Source: Lachnospiraceae bacterium (GTDB taxonomy: Bacteria; Bacillota; Clostridia; Lachnospirales; Lachnospiraceae). From it: DNA of 64,000 bases. Below the pieces are notes generated by a model. The model had not been told where the DNA came from. It ran no database searches and worked only from the letters and a program-made list of their open reading frames with translations. Shown one piece after another: positions 55,729 through 64,000 of the stretch; the first letter of the stretch is position 1, and the number at the start of each line of letters is the position of its first letter. The stretch spans positions 124,001 to 188,000 of the forward strand of contig CAJTCE010000001.1 in assembly GCA_910574745.1 (NCBI GenBank), in the 5' to 3' direction. The position numbers and the translations under genes are program-made.

Positions 55729-56337
55729 CTATTCTTTGATATATCGCACCTCTGTTATTGTCTCTTTGATTGTAGGAAATACAACTTCTGCTTCCTTACC
55801 ACGAGCAACACCAAAAGCCTCTAAGTCAATTCCGTAGTATGGCTCATCTATTTTGCAAGCCAACCATGTCATTGTGCCATACAACTTACTTTCAATGTAG
55901 TAGTTTTTGGGAGCCTTGCTCCACGAAACATAAATATTGTTATATTGAGGCTCTATTCCGTTATTAGTATTGCATATTGTCGATCCATGTCCTAAATATC
56001 TATATAAAGAACCACGATACAAAACTTTGTCGGCAATAGTCCAAAGCATAGGATTATCAAGATCTCGACAAATAAAAAGAAAATCATATAATGCTTCAAA
56101 AAAAGTTTGAAATGCTTTCTGAACAGATTTATCTTTTTTACGTCCTATATAGGTATTTCCTGTCCAGTAATTCAGTGTTTGGTATACATTGTCTAAAAAC
56201 AGTTGAAAATCATTATTAGAAACATGATTAGTTTTCAACTTGTTACCTACACTTTGTACTTGACTTTTTACTCGGTATATCTCAGTTATTGCTTTTTCAG
56301 TTTCATCAGCCCAAAAAGGAAAATCAACCTTTTTCAC
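55729..56337 (-). CDS. Hypothetical accessory protein
   Basis: About 202 residues, unrecognised. GGAG lies 8 bases before GTG 56337, which I take as the start (KKVDFPFWADETEKAI follows). It is soluble, with a helical N-terminal half and a C-terminal part rich in aromatic and beta-type sequence (YYGIDLEAFGVARGKEAEVV). It ends near the GNAT remnant, in a row of damaged genes on the same strand. AT-rich. No function assigned. Confidence 0.6.
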   Translation of the reverse strand: MKKVDFPFWADETEKAITEIYRVKSQVQSVGNKLKTNHVSNNDFQLFLDNVYQTLNYWTGNTYIGRKKDKSVQKAFQTFFEALYDFLFICRDLDNPMLWTIADKVLYRGSLYRYLGHGSTICNTNNGIEPQYNNIYVSWSKAPKNYYIESKLYGTMTWLACKIDEPYYGIDLEAFGVARGKEAEVVFPTIKETITEVRYIKE

Positions 56338-56411
56338 AGACACTACTCCAATCACATTAAATACAATTAAGGGGTTAAAGCCTTCATATTTCCGGATAGC
56401 ATGTCACTATT

Positions 56412-56912
56412 TCATGAAATAAGATCAACATTTAGCCTTCTCCTTTTTAATCTCAAATCATTATCCGCATACACTTCCCATACAGTAATAATCTCTCCCA
56501 TATCATATAGGACATGATACATTCGCAACTTGTCTTTTTTACTACGACCTATTGCATTCTTTAATCGCTTATCATTGACTTTTCTTATCGCATTTACAAT
56601 AAATTCCCGATTTTCCTCTGTACAATTCATTCCTAAATAAATTTTAGACAGCATCAAATCAAATTCTTCCGTATTATGTATGCTTCCTTTTTGATTCTTA
56701 TAAGCATCAAATTTACCATTTGCAATGTCCAAATGATTTCGTGTTACAATTCGATATTCCTTTTCATATTTCCAAACAATATCTTTAGTAAACATTATTT
56801 TCTCTAAATAATGCATTTGTCTTTTTTGTATATTTGTCATATTCTGATGGTTACGCAATCTATTGATTACATCTTCCTTATTACGCAACCACTCTGATAA
56901 TTTATCTTTCTG
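56412..56912 (-). pseudogene. DUF2971 protein, C-terminal part
   Basis: The frame begins within KDKLSEWLRNKEDVINRLRN without a start codon and continues with TKDIVWKYEKEYRIVTRNHL, the typical W-x-Y-E-x-E-Y-R-I motif of DUF2971. The N-terminal half of the family (about 120 residues) is missing. In its place, in another frame, lies the beginning of a DUF3800-like gene. A deletion probably joined the two. TTG at 56888 could start a short product, but no ribosome site is evident. Confidence 0.65.
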
Positions 56913-56950
56913 CTATGCTCTGTTTCATCGTAGAAAAAGTTATATTTCAT
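56867..56950 (-). pseudogene. DUF3800-like gene, N-terminal fragment
   Basis: ATG 56950 starts MKYNFFYDETEHSRKINYQS, which follows the metal-binding start of DUF3800-type proteins (Y-D-E-T). It ends after 27 codons because it runs out of frame into the DUF2971 remnant. It is too short to work. Confidence 0.5.
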
Positions 56951-56962
56951 ATTCATTACCTA

Positions 56963-57040
56963 CTAAATGAGCGATAATAATTCCTCTATTTTCTCCACTA
57001 TTCGTTCCTCTTCTTTTATCGATGCTAATGGAAAGTACCA
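56963..57040 (-). pseudogene. hsdS: Second HsdS remnant
   Basis: The frame reads WYFPLASIKEEERIVEKIEE, then LLSLI and stop, matching the terminal coiled-coil end of HsdS subunits (E-x-x-R-I-V-x-K-I-E-E-L-L). Upstream sequence up to 57170 is in a different frame with no recognised protein. The rest of the gap 56889-57176 holds nothing else identifiable. Confidence 0.6.
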
Positions 57041-57176
57041 ACTTTCATTACATCAAAAGAGGAAATCGGAACAACTGAGTCCGCAATTTTATCAATGTTG
57101 AGGTTATCAACTATTCTACATTGGTAATATGCATCCTATTGAATTAGAGAAACCGCCACTCCCTTATTCAATCTAT

Positions 57177-58319
57177 TTATAATTTATCGTGTTTTCCACA
57201 ACATTTCTTAAACTTTTTGCCTGAACCACATGGACATGGATCATTGGGATAAATTTTTTTGAAAGAATGATCTGCCTTTGTACTTCCCGAAACAACTATT
57301 GGCATCGGAGCAAAATGCTCTTCTTCCATTTCCTTTTGTATCATTTCGTTCGGCGTATGTCCCCTATGTATCTGCATTCTGGTATTATTATTTAACTCTT
57401 GGAGCAATTGCATAAATTGTTCCATCTTAGTATCGTCTAATAACTCCTCATAATCATCCATAAGATATCGAATAATATCAGTAAAAGCCATATCAAATTG
57501 TATTTTATCCCATATGTCCAATGCGACATCATCTGCATCTTCATATGTCATTCCAATTTCATGCTGTAAAAACTCTCTGAAGTTTTGATATGCAGGTTCC
57601 TGAGATAAATAAAGATTCCTGGCATAATCCACTATTTCCTGTTCATTAGGAATATAAAAATCCTTGCCCGCTTGTATGTCTAATAGATCTTTATAACGCT
57701 CATCATATATCAAATACTCCGCAACAATAAATCTTTGTCCCTTTTCCAAATGGCATTCCGTCATATCAGCCGGAAATTCATTACATAATCTTTCCAGTTC
57801 TTCCTCAGAAATATGAAACCCTTTTTTTACATTAAACATTTCCCGGAGTACGTCTTTATCAAAGATACCATAGAACGCTTCTCCAAAGTCAAGGCACTGA
57901 GATAACCATGACATTTTACGGGCATACTTACGAAATTCCGGCGTATTCAGCTTTTCATACGCTTTTTTCACATCTACCGGAATATCAAGCTGATCCTTCT
58001 TATTCAGAAACGCATAATCTCTTTCATTAAGATATAAAGCGTCCTCCATTTCTCCAGATGCCGGAACAAATGGTTCCTTCATCGCACGTTCCAACAATGC
58101 TCTACACTCTGGAGAGAGTGCAGCAATACGTCTTCTCATTACTGATGGCGCCAACAACTCATTTGCTATTTTCTCTGCAAGTTCATCCTTTTTAAAACCT
58201 GATGTTCTTCTTATATCCAAATCTCTTGCATAATTCAAAAGACTCTCTTTATCGTACAGCCTCAGAACATGCTTAAGCATTATGCCTTCCGGACCATAAA
58301 GTACCTTTCTCATAGCCAT
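57177..58319 (-). CDS. SEC-C motif protein
   Basis: A 380-residue protein starting at ATG 58319, with AGGAGAGAG upstream. It is helical over most of its length, with a Rho-like or SAP-like start (NYARDLDIRRTSGFKKDELA). The last 20 residues are a SEC-C zinc motif, NDPCPCGSGKKFKKCCGKH, like the C-terminus of SecA. SEC-C domains bind zinc and partner proteins or ribosomes. The start lies inside the end of the Fic gene region (15 bp after its stop), so both may be co-transcribed. Confidence 0.85.
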   Translation of the reverse strand: MAMRKVLYGPEGIMLKHVLRLYDKESLLNYARDLDIRRTSGFKKDELAEKIANELLAPSVMRRRIAALSPECRALLERAMKEPFVPASGEMEDALYLNERDYAFLNKKDQLDIPVDVKKAYEKLNTPEFRKYARKMSWLSQCLDFGEAFYGIFDKDVLREMFNVKKGFHISEEELERLCNEFPADMTECHLEKGQRFIVAEYLIYDERYKDLLDIQAGKDFYIPNEQEIVDYARNLYLSQEPAYQNFREFLQHEIGMTYEDADDVALDIWDKIQFDMAFTDIIRYLMDDYEELLDDTKMEQFMQLLQELNNNTRMQIHRGHTPNEMIQKEMEEEHFAPMPIVVSGSTKADHSFKKIYPNDPCPCGSGKKFKKCCGKHDKL

Positions 58320-58333
58320 ATTAATACTCTCTC

Positions 58334-59362
58334 CTATAATACTTCCCAATATCCGTTCTTACTCGCTCCATGACGGGCTATTTTTTCATCTGCTTTTAAC
58401 TTTGACAAAATTCTTTCCACCTGTCTGTCTGTCAATCCTAGCGTCGAAGCCAATGTTTTTGCGGTTAACTTGCGATCATGCCTAAGGAGTGCCAGCACTT
58501 TCTCTTCATTTGTCCCGACATTTACACCGACATTTGTTCCGACATTTACACCGACACTTGTCCCAATATTTACTCCTACGTCCTGTGGTCCATTTTGGCT
58601 ATTTATTACATTTCTTAATGCGTCCCTAATAACTTCCAACATAAAATTTACAAAAACTGTTGATTCCCCTGCAGTATTGGAAACATTGAGCGCCTTATAA
58701 TATCCCTCCTGCTTTGCATATATCAGTGTCTCAATCGGCATCCAAGCAAAGAAATCTTTCCATCTCTGCAAAATCAGGGACTGCCATAGTCTGCCGGTAC
58801 GGCCGTTACCATCAGCAAAAGGATGAATAAACTCAAACTCATAATGAAATATGCAAGACTTTATTAACGGATGAAGCTTTGACTTCTTCATCCAATCAAA
58901 TAACTGCTTCATCAGATCCGGCACATAGTTTGCAGGAGAACCTGCGTGTATCAGTTGTTTTCCGGCATATACACCTACATTTCCGCTCCTAAAACGCCCA
59001 GCCTCCTTAACCAAGCCCTCCATCATAATCTTATGTGCCAACAACAGGTTTTTCACACTATACGGGTCAAGTCCTGATATCCTCTCGTATGCTTCATATG
59101 CATTCTTTACTTCCCTGATGTCCTGTAGTGGTCCAAGTACCGTTTTTCCGTTTATAACATCCGTTACCTGCTCCAAAGTCAACGTATTTTGCTCTATGGC
59201 AAGGGATGAATGAATGGACTTAATCCTGCTCTCACGACGCAATTTCGGATTCGGCTGTAGTGTGTCATAAGTTACAACCACACCAACCTGCTCGCCTATT
59301 TCTATTACAAGGTTCGTTATCTCCTCTGTCATTGTAAAAGGAGGCGTATATGTGTCGCTCAT
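58334..59362 (-). CDS. Fic family protein with winged-helix C-terminus
   Basis: A 342-residue protein. The inhibitory helix motif [10 protein letters not shown] (52-61) lies before the Fic core, so it is a class II member. The catalytic motif [12 protein letters not shown] (180-191) is complete, predicting AMP or other nucleotide transfer to protein hydroxyls. Residues 255-280 are a linker of near-repeats of VGVNVGTN; a winged-helix domain follows ([20 protein letters not shown]) and the end is KNGYWEVL. The gene precedes the SEC-C gene on the same strand. A truncated relative lies at 60466. Confidence 0.92.
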   Translation of the reverse strand: MSDTYTPPFTMTEEITNLVIEIGEQVGVVVTYDTLQPNPKLRRESRIKSIHSSLAIEQNTLTLEQVTDVINGKTVLGPLQDIREVKNAYEAYERISGLDPYSVKNLLLAHKIMMEGLVKEAGRFRSGNVGVYAGKQLIHAGSPANYVPDLMKQLFDWMKKSKLHPLIKSCIFHYEFEFIHPFADGNGRTGRLWQSLILQRWKDFFAWMPIETLIYAKQEGYYKALNVSNTAGESTVFVNFMLEVIRDALRNVINSQNGPQDVGVNIGTSVGVNVGTNVGVNVGTNEEKVLALLRHDRKLTAKTLASTLGLTDRQVERILSKLKADEKIARHGASKNGYWEVL

Positions 59363-59563
59363 ATTTCTATCTCCTGCTTTTTGCCTTTGACATATATCCT
59401 AACCATTTTGGCTAAGATATAATTAAGAAAAATTTTCTTATGGCTTTAATACATTTATCGTATATCTTATTCTTAATATAACACATTTTATCATTTTTGA
59501 GTATTTCAAATATAATGGATAATGGCATCTCTTACTCTCATCTCCACCATTTCTGCACGCAAA

Positions 59564-59593
59564 AAGGCTTTCGGAGAAATCCCCGAAAGCCTT
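59564..59593. terminator. Terminator after the tuf tail
   Basis: AAGGCTTTCGG pairs with CCGAAAGCCTT around a short loop, and TTTTTGCG follows on the minus strand. It lies 23 bp after the tuf-like stop codon, where a tuf terminator would be expected. Apart from this and the tuf tail, the gap 59363-59912 is AT-rich and without genes. Confidence 0.8.
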
Positions 59594-59615
59594 GAATTTA
59601 CTGAATAACTTATAA

Positions 59616-59669
59616 TTACTCGATGATAGTAGCAACCCTTCCAGAACCAACAGTTCTACCACCCTCACG
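59616..59669 (-). pseudogene. tuf: 3' end of tuf (EF-Tu), duplicated fragment
   Basis: The minus strand reads REGGRTVGSGRVATIIE and a stop, the exact kind of C-terminus of clostridial EF-Tu. Upstream of the CGT codon the sequence is unrelated (frame ITPISLTEN), so only the last 17 codons plus the following terminator are present. This is what remains on one side when an integrative element inserts in the 3' end of a gene. Confidence 0.8.
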
Positions 59670-59683
59670 GTTTTCTGTGAGGG
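59662..59683. other. Candidate attachment site (att) core with inverted repeat
   Basis: CCCTCAC (59662-59668) and GTGAGGG (59677-59683) are 7-bp inverted repeats 8 bp apart, centred on the point where tuf identity stops. Tyrosine recombinases act on such cores. No integrase gene is seen in the window. Confidence 0.5.
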
Positions 59684-59912
59684 AAATCGGTGTGATTTTA
59701 GGTAATTTTCAGAGCTTTTTCGGTGCTTTTTTCTTTGATATGCACCTTGTATCTGACGTTTTGCAGATTTTTGTTATCATGGTGTTATCATGAAACTCTT
59801 TCTAATTCATTTGTGCAGACCGTCTGCACAATTGTAAATAATATATTATCTCTTACTCGCTGATGTTTGTCCTTGAGAATCTATGATAAAAAATTCCGGC
59901 GGATTTTCCCCG

Positions 59913-60170
59913 TTATTCAGTCTTGATGCATGAAGTTCCTCTAATCATATAAGTTCTGTTCGCATCCGTTTCAAACTTCGGCATAGGCGAACCGTTTCTT
60001 TTTAGTTTACGCAAAATTTTTGATATACCCTTTGATTTCTTCTCAGACAAATCAATTTCCTTGAAAAACTCTCCAATCTTAGGATTTCTGTATCTTCTTG
60101 CCCGGACTTTCCCCATCGCAAACTTTTCCATATCAATATAATGATCCGGTCCCGCATTACGCTCCGCACT
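59913..60170 (-). pseudogene. C-terminal fragment of an AlbA_2/HATPase_c_4 type regulator
   Basis: The frame reads NAGPDHYIDMEKFAMGKVRA, then RRYRNPKIGEFFKEIDLSEK, and KILRKLKRNGSPMPKFETDA, matching the end of the putative DNA-binding ATPases (Schlafen AlbA-type) common in Firmicutes. Only about 80 of roughly 400-500 residues are present. Its left end changes after MIRGTSCIKTE. Confidence 0.6.
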
Positions 60171-60174
60171 CACA

Positions 60175-60327
60175 CTACACATATATCAACTCTTTTAATA
60201 CGATTTCCTCTGCCGAACTTCTCACATTATTCATCCGCCCTACCCACTTCATCTGATCGGTAGCTTTTAATTCTTCCGTAATCCCTGATCCGGCTTTCAT
60301 CTGCTCTACAAGAAGCTCTACTCTTTC
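60175..60327 (-). pseudogene. TnpV transposon protein, C-terminal fragment
   Basis: The frame reads YERVELLVEQMKAGSGITEE, then LKATDQMKWVGRMNNVRSSA and EEIVLKELIYV before the stop. The Q-M-x-W-V-G-x-M-N-N motif is typical of TnpV proteins of clostridial mobilisable transposons. It lacks its N-terminal half. Confidence 0.65.
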
Positions 60328-60425
60328 ATAACATAGGGAGTCCATTTATTTCTCGGACGGATTACTTTATCTTCTTTTAATATTTTATCTTTCCTTCCGC
60401 CCTGTAGAACTTCTTTTTGGATCAT
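60318..60425 (-). pseudogene. Aminoglycoside phosphotransferase-like protein, N-terminal fragment
   Basis: ATG 60425, with GGGAG before it, starts MIQKEVLQGGRKDKILKEDK, followed by VIRPRNKWTPYV. The order G-G...V-x-R-P...W-T-P-x-V is that of phosphotransferase-family (APH domain) proteins. It stops after 35 codons where the TnpV fragment begins. Confidence 0.45.
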
Positions 60426-60465
60426 TTATTTTTCTCCCATTCGAATTCCCGCTTCATTAATTTGA

Positions 60466-60924
60466 TTATATTACTTCCCAGTAACCGTTTTTATTTGCTC
60501 CATGCCTTATTATTTTCCCTTCCGCCTTTAATTTCGCCAGAATACGCTGTACTTGTCTTCCGGTAATTCCTACCGATACAGACAGCATATTTGCTGACAT
60601 ATTGCCATTCTGTCTCAAAAGAGCTATTACTTTTTCCTCATTTGTTACGACATTTATACCGACATTTGCTCTATTATGTGCCTTACTAATCTCTTTTAAA
60701 ACATTGCGGATCATCCTAAGCATAAACTCTACAAATTCAGTAGAAGCTCTGACAATGTCAGCCCGTTGCAGTACCTTATAATATTCCTCCTGGTTTTCAT
60801 GCACAAGCGCTTCTATCGGAATCCATGCAAAAATTTCTTTCCATTTCTGCAAAATCAGCGACTGCCACAACCTCCCTGTCCGACCATTGCTATCAGCAAA
60901 AGGATGGATAAACTCAAATTTATT
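60466..60924 (-). pseudogene. Truncated Fic protein, C-terminal half
   Basis: The frame begins directly after the helicase stop codon with [20 protein letters not shown]. The Fic motif is present but with Ser in place of the first Gly of GNGR. The rest parallels the complete Fic protein at 58334, with linker ANVGINVVTNEEK, winged helix and the end KNGYWEVI. About 175 N-terminal residues are missing. A short product from an internal ATG at 60870 would lack the catalytic His. Confidence 0.8.
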
Positions 60925-63708
60925 TTACATTGTCTCCCCCTGATACCTTTCACTTCCAAATGTCATTTCAAGCAGTTCGTTTGCAATCTTTCTGTCTGAA
61001 ATACGCATCAAATTATCTTCTGCATCTTCTTTCCCCAGGAAATTCATACTTCCGTACCAAACTATCTGATGGTCTATAATGCAATAATGCTCGCAGTAAT
61101 CCTCTACAAGATTCATCTCGAATCCTGCCTTTCGCATCCGTTCCTGCAGCTCCAACCAGTATGCACTGTCTCCATACCCATAACTGTTCGGTTTCCATGT
61201 AACAATAACAATTTTAATTCCTGCCTCTTGCTTTTCCTTTAGTAAATGAATCATATCATATACTTTTTGTCCACTAATAGCCGGACTTGAAATAATAATT
61301 TCTTTCTCAGCTGTAAGCAAATCATTCAGATAGATGTCTGCATAAGTATCTATGTCAAAAATAGCATTGGTCGTTTGTTTCTGTGCCCCGGTTCCGGAAA
61401 AAATATCGTATCCAATCTGTTTGTACGCCTTAAGCCTTTTTTGATACATCCTGTCAAACATGGCTATATGACTATCCACATAATCATATATAATCACGCT
61501 TTTCTTTCCGTCATAATCCCTGTTTAACCGTCCGGCATACTGCTCCACTACTCCCTTCCACGCCACAGGTGTTGCCATGATAAGCGTATCCAGCCTCGGA
61601 TAATCAAATCCTTCTCCTATCAGCTTTCCCGTTGCAACAAGGATCATGCTCTCATTAGGCGTAACCTGATTCATTTGTTTTAAAATTTCTCTATGTTCTT
61701 TCTTTGAATTGGCACCGGACAGCAAAAAAACTCTGTCCGCACAATTGATCAGACGCTGATACAACCGCTGTGAATGTTCCACATATTTGGAAAGAACCAC
61801 CGGGGTTCTTCCATTCTCCACGCATTGTTTTACATCTCTTATGATCAAGTCGTCTCTGTCTTCATTATTACAGATAATTTCATATGCCTCATTGGGATGC
61901 ATTTTATCCTGTGAAAATCTCGGAGCAACTGCTCTTGTAAACCGCGGATAAACAAGATGCTCTATCCCCTGCTCCTTTGTCCTGTCCTTTGAAGTGTACC
62001 TATAACGAATTGGTCCAAGGAGCATGTAGTTTATTTTTTCAAGGCCATCTCCCCTAAACGGCGTAGCTGTTACCCCATATACATATTTTGCATTCGCCTC
62101 CTGTAAAATATCCACTATTGTATCTGAAGCGGCATGATGGCACTCATCCACCAATATCAGCCCATACTCCTTTAACCGTCTGTGGTATTCCCCATTCCTG
62201 CAGACTGAGCCAGCCATTGCAATATCAATAATTCCCGTAGTGGAATCGTGGGCTCCCTGTAATTTCCCAATAACACTTTTTCGTCTCTTTTTACGACCCG
62301 TGGGCGTCTCGTATTCCGGCAATTCCTCATCAATATGTAAAAACTTTGTAAGCGCTTCCTGCCATTGTTCCATCAGTGCCGATGACTGAAGAAGAATCAA
62401 TGTGTTTACCTGTCTTTTTGCTATCACATTACAGCACACAACCGTTTTTCCAAATGCTGTAGCTGCATTCAAAATTCCATTATCATTTTGCATAAGCTTT
62501 TCTACTGCGGGTATCTGTGACTCTTTCAATTCTCCTGTAAATTCCACATGAATCGGATGCCCCTCACTCCGCTTATCATCTATTTCATATGCAATACCGG
62601 CTTTTTGGCACTCTTTTGTTATATTTTCCAAGATGCCTCTCGGAACCTTGATGAAACCGCCTTCATCACTTCCAAGATAGATATATCTGTAGTTTTCAAA
62701 ATTAGACAACCCCATAACCTGGTTTTTATAAAAGACAGGATTAGAGAATGCCGTCATCCTTCTGATTTGATTCTGTATTCTCGGCTGTAAACTTACCGTA
62801 TTCACATACACGCCATCTGACAATGTTATCATCATGATTTCATCCACATCTTCCTTTTGAAAATGCTTTGTTTTGTCCCACGGCTTTTCGCTATCGTTCT
62901 CAAAAATATCTCTACAGTCCGCGGCAATATCAAGACTTCCCCCAGACCATTCTTTTATCTTATTTTCAATAAACTCTTTTGAAAGTTTTTTCTTACTCAA
63001 CAACACTTCCCACTGGTCAGGGTATGCATTCCAGTGTTCATCTATAAACGCGCTGTTCCCCGCTTTTAACGCCTGTCCCTGCAATGGCAGTGCAATCAGA
63101 TTGCCCACTCCGCCTGCCGGAAGATGATCCTCTACTTCATCTCTCCACAGATCGTCAATATTGGCAAAATCATTTTTTTCTGCGCCTTTTTCATGATTAT
63201 CAAAATCAAAGACTACAAATCTGCAGGTATCATCTGTCAAAAGTGGAAAGATACCTATAACATCCGTACCATCCTCTGCAGTCCCTTTCAGGTGCGCGAT
63301 GATTTGCTCCTTTTTCAATTCTTTATATGCCTGTCTCTGACAATCCTGACATTTTATCTTGCTCCCACTAATTCTCGGGCAACCGTTTTTCCAAAAGTTA
63401 TAGCACTGTGTATAGTAATTTACCTCCCCTGTAGATTTCTTTATGGTACGCTTACTGTATACATCCGTACGCCCCCAAAACATACTAAAGAACACTTTTG
63501 CATCTGTTTCCGTAATGTCTCTTGGTATAATTCTGGAGCCCTGGTCCGGATCATATTCGTGAACGATGTCGTCGGTCTCTTTTTCAGAATAGGAAATTCC
63601 TGCATCCGTCAACAGATGTTTCAAATATTGATTTTCCTTTTCCAGGCAGCGGATTCTTTTTTCCAGTTCTGATACATACTTATTTTCTCTTAGTATCGAT
63701 CCAGCCAT
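60925..63708 (-). CDS. TOTE-type primase-helicase with C-terminal PLD-like domain
   Basis: A 927-residue protein. A coiled coil (10-30) is followed by an archaeo-eukaryotic primase-type region (residues 70-240) with FFSMFWGRTDVYSKR, a zinc-binding Cys set (CPRISGSKIKCQDCQ) and the acidic pair FVVFDFD (164-170). A superfamily 2 helicase follows, with ATAFGKT (416-422), LILVDECHHAAS and a C-terminal lobe containing QYAGRLNRDYDG. A phospholipase-D-like end follows (EHYCIIDHQIVWYGSMNF), where Cys stands in for the usual Lys. Compared with family members, about 95 residues between EVE193 and DHLPAGG are missing in frame, including the S-G-x-G-x-H strand. Helicase activity may remain; primase activity is doubtful. 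Confidence 0.85.
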   Translation of the reverse strand: MAGSILRENKYVSELEKRIRCLEKENQYLKHLLTDAGISYSEKETDDIVHEYDPDQGSRIIPRDITETDAKVFFSMFWGRTDVYSKRTIKKSTGEVNYYTQCYNFWKNGCPRISGSKIKCQDCQRQAYKELKKEQIIAHLKGTAEDGTDVIGIFPLLTDDTCRFVVFDFDNHEKGAEKNDFANIDDLWRDEVEDHLPAGGVGNLIALPLQGQALKAGNSAFIDEHWNAYPDQWEVLLSKKKLSKEFIENKIKEWSGGSLDIAADCRDIFENDSEKPWDKTKHFQKEDVDEIMMITLSDGVYVNTVSLQPRIQNQIRRMTAFSNPVFYKNQVMGLSNFENYRYIYLGSDEGGFIKVPRGILENITKECQKAGIAYEIDDKRSEGHPIHVEFTGELKESQIPAVEKLMQNDNGILNAATAFGKTVVCCNVIAKRQVNTLILLQSSALMEQWQEALTKFLHIDEELPEYETPTGRKKRRKSVIGKLQGAHDSTTGIIDIAMAGSVCRNGEYHRRLKEYGLILVDECHHAASDTIVDILQEANAKYVYGVTATPFRGDGLEKINYMLLGPIRYRYTSKDRTKEQGIEHLVYPRFTRAVAPRFSQDKMHPNEAYEIICNNEDRDDLIIRDVKQCVENGRTPVVLSKYVEHSQRLYQRLINCADRVFLLSGANSKKEHREILKQMNQVTPNESMILVATGKLIGEGFDYPRLDTLIMATPVAWKGVVEQYAGRLNRDYDGKKSVIIYDYVDSHIAMFDRMYQKRLKAYKQIGYDIFSGTGAQKQTTNAIFDIDTYADIYLNDLLTAEKEIIISSPAISGQKVYDMIHLLKEKQEAGIKIVIVTWKPNSYGYGDSAYWLELQERMRKAGFEMNLVEDYCEHYCIIDHQIVWYGSMNFLGKEDAEDNLMRISDRKIANELLEMTFGSERYQGETM

Positions 63709-64000
63709 ACTCCCTCATTTCTTCCCGAAATGCACTTCTTCGTGGATACGCATCGATATACGATGTCATAAGTCTCTGTTTTGCTCCCATCTCTCCCATG
63801 GATTCCCGCACTTCGCCCAAAGCTGCGATATACGCAGCGCATTCCCCATAATAATTTCTGCGGTTTGCATCCATAATTCCCGCAGTCCGCTTTTCCAGCA
63901 ATTCTGTGATCCTTTTTATGGCACGGTTCCTAATATCAGATGACATTGGCACCACAGACTTCCATTGTAAAATTAATTGAAAAAACAAATCATTTTCGTC
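63680..64000 (-). CDS. C-terminal part of a probable SWIM zinc-finger type protein (runs off right edge)
   Basis: An open frame enters from the right edge without a start codon and ends at 63680, overlapping the helicase start by 29 bp. The visible 106 residues are helical and charged: EKRTAGIMDANRRNYYGECA, then AYIAALGEVRESMGEMGAKQ and SYIDAYPRRSAFREEMREYG. This resembles the C-terminal tail of SWIM-domain proteins of Lachnospiraceae. It is probably co-transcribed with the helicase. The family call is tentative because the zinc-finger part is outside the window. Confidence 0.5.
   Translation of the reverse strand, partial: DENDLFFQLILQWKSVVPMSSDIRNRAIKRITELLEKRTAGIMDANRRNYYGECAAYIAALGEVRESMGEMGAKQRLMTSYIDAYPRRSAFREEMREYGWIDTKRK

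Noticed and set aside
58500-58590. Short repeats that might be a CRISPR array
   Set aside because: The repeats are 12-15 bp, contiguous and in frame inside the Fic gene, coding for the VGVNVGTN linker.
59438-59668. 76-residue minus-strand protein
   Set aside because: It is an out-of-frame reading of the tuf tail and the terminator that follows it.

Overview
The window looks like a chromosomal segment of a gut-type Firmicute, most likely in the Lachnospiraceae (Clostridia). The evidence is moderate to low GC content, Gram-positive style AGGAGG ribosome binding sites, many LytTR, YesM/YesN and NarL-type two-component systems, a galactofuranose-type sugar ABC transporter, a yybP-ykoY manganese riboswitch in front of mntP, and EF-Tu and carB sequences of clostridial type. 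No complete tRNA, rRNA, insertion sequence or CRISPR array was found.

Layout. 1-6.4 kb: a LytTR response regulator with the 5' part of its sensor kinase, an unknown protein, an ABC-2 exporter pair and a DUF3021/LytTR pair. 6.4-24.3 kb: riboswitch-mntP, a Bax-inhibitor-1 protein, two lipoproteins, a MATE pump, a second ABC-2 exporter pair, an amidase with an altered active site, an Rpn-like nuclease, an ABC exporter, a DUF4474/phosphoesterase pair and a hybrid histidine kinase. 24.4-36 kb: one co-directional sugar-uptake block made of YesN/YesM regulators, two binding proteins, an ATPase, two permeases, a decayed AraC regulator and a GH13 alpha-glucosidase. 36-38.7 kb: a MATE pump and an alpha/beta hydrolase.

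38.8-42.9 kb is the most interesting part. A DUF2828 protein (Ro60/TROVE-like repeats plus a von Willebrand A domain) is preceded on its own strand by two tRNA-like structured RNAs. Both have T-arms with the TTCGAAT loop, and they share a 7-bp hairpin that shows a compensatory base-pair change. Divergent from them are two WYL-domain genes. The layout resembles a Ro60-Y RNA ribonucleoprotein module with its own regulators, in a form I do not recognise as described.

43-48 kb: an ABC-2 exporter with a NarL-type two-component system. 48.3-51 kb and 54.8-64 kb are accessory and heavily eroded. They hold a possible PD-(D/E)xK-like protein, a KAP-type NTPase, two hsdS remnants, remnants of a Thg1-like enzyme, a GNAT enzyme and DUF3800/DUF2971 proteins, a SEC-C protein, one whole and one truncated Fic protein, TnpV, APH and AlbA-type fragments, and a TOTE-type helicase whose primase domain has lost an internal segment. 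carB sits between these two parts. A 17-codon tail of tuf ending in a terminator, with an inverted repeat at its break point (59.6-59.7 kb), suggests that an integrative element entered the 3' end of tuf and continues beyond the right edge.
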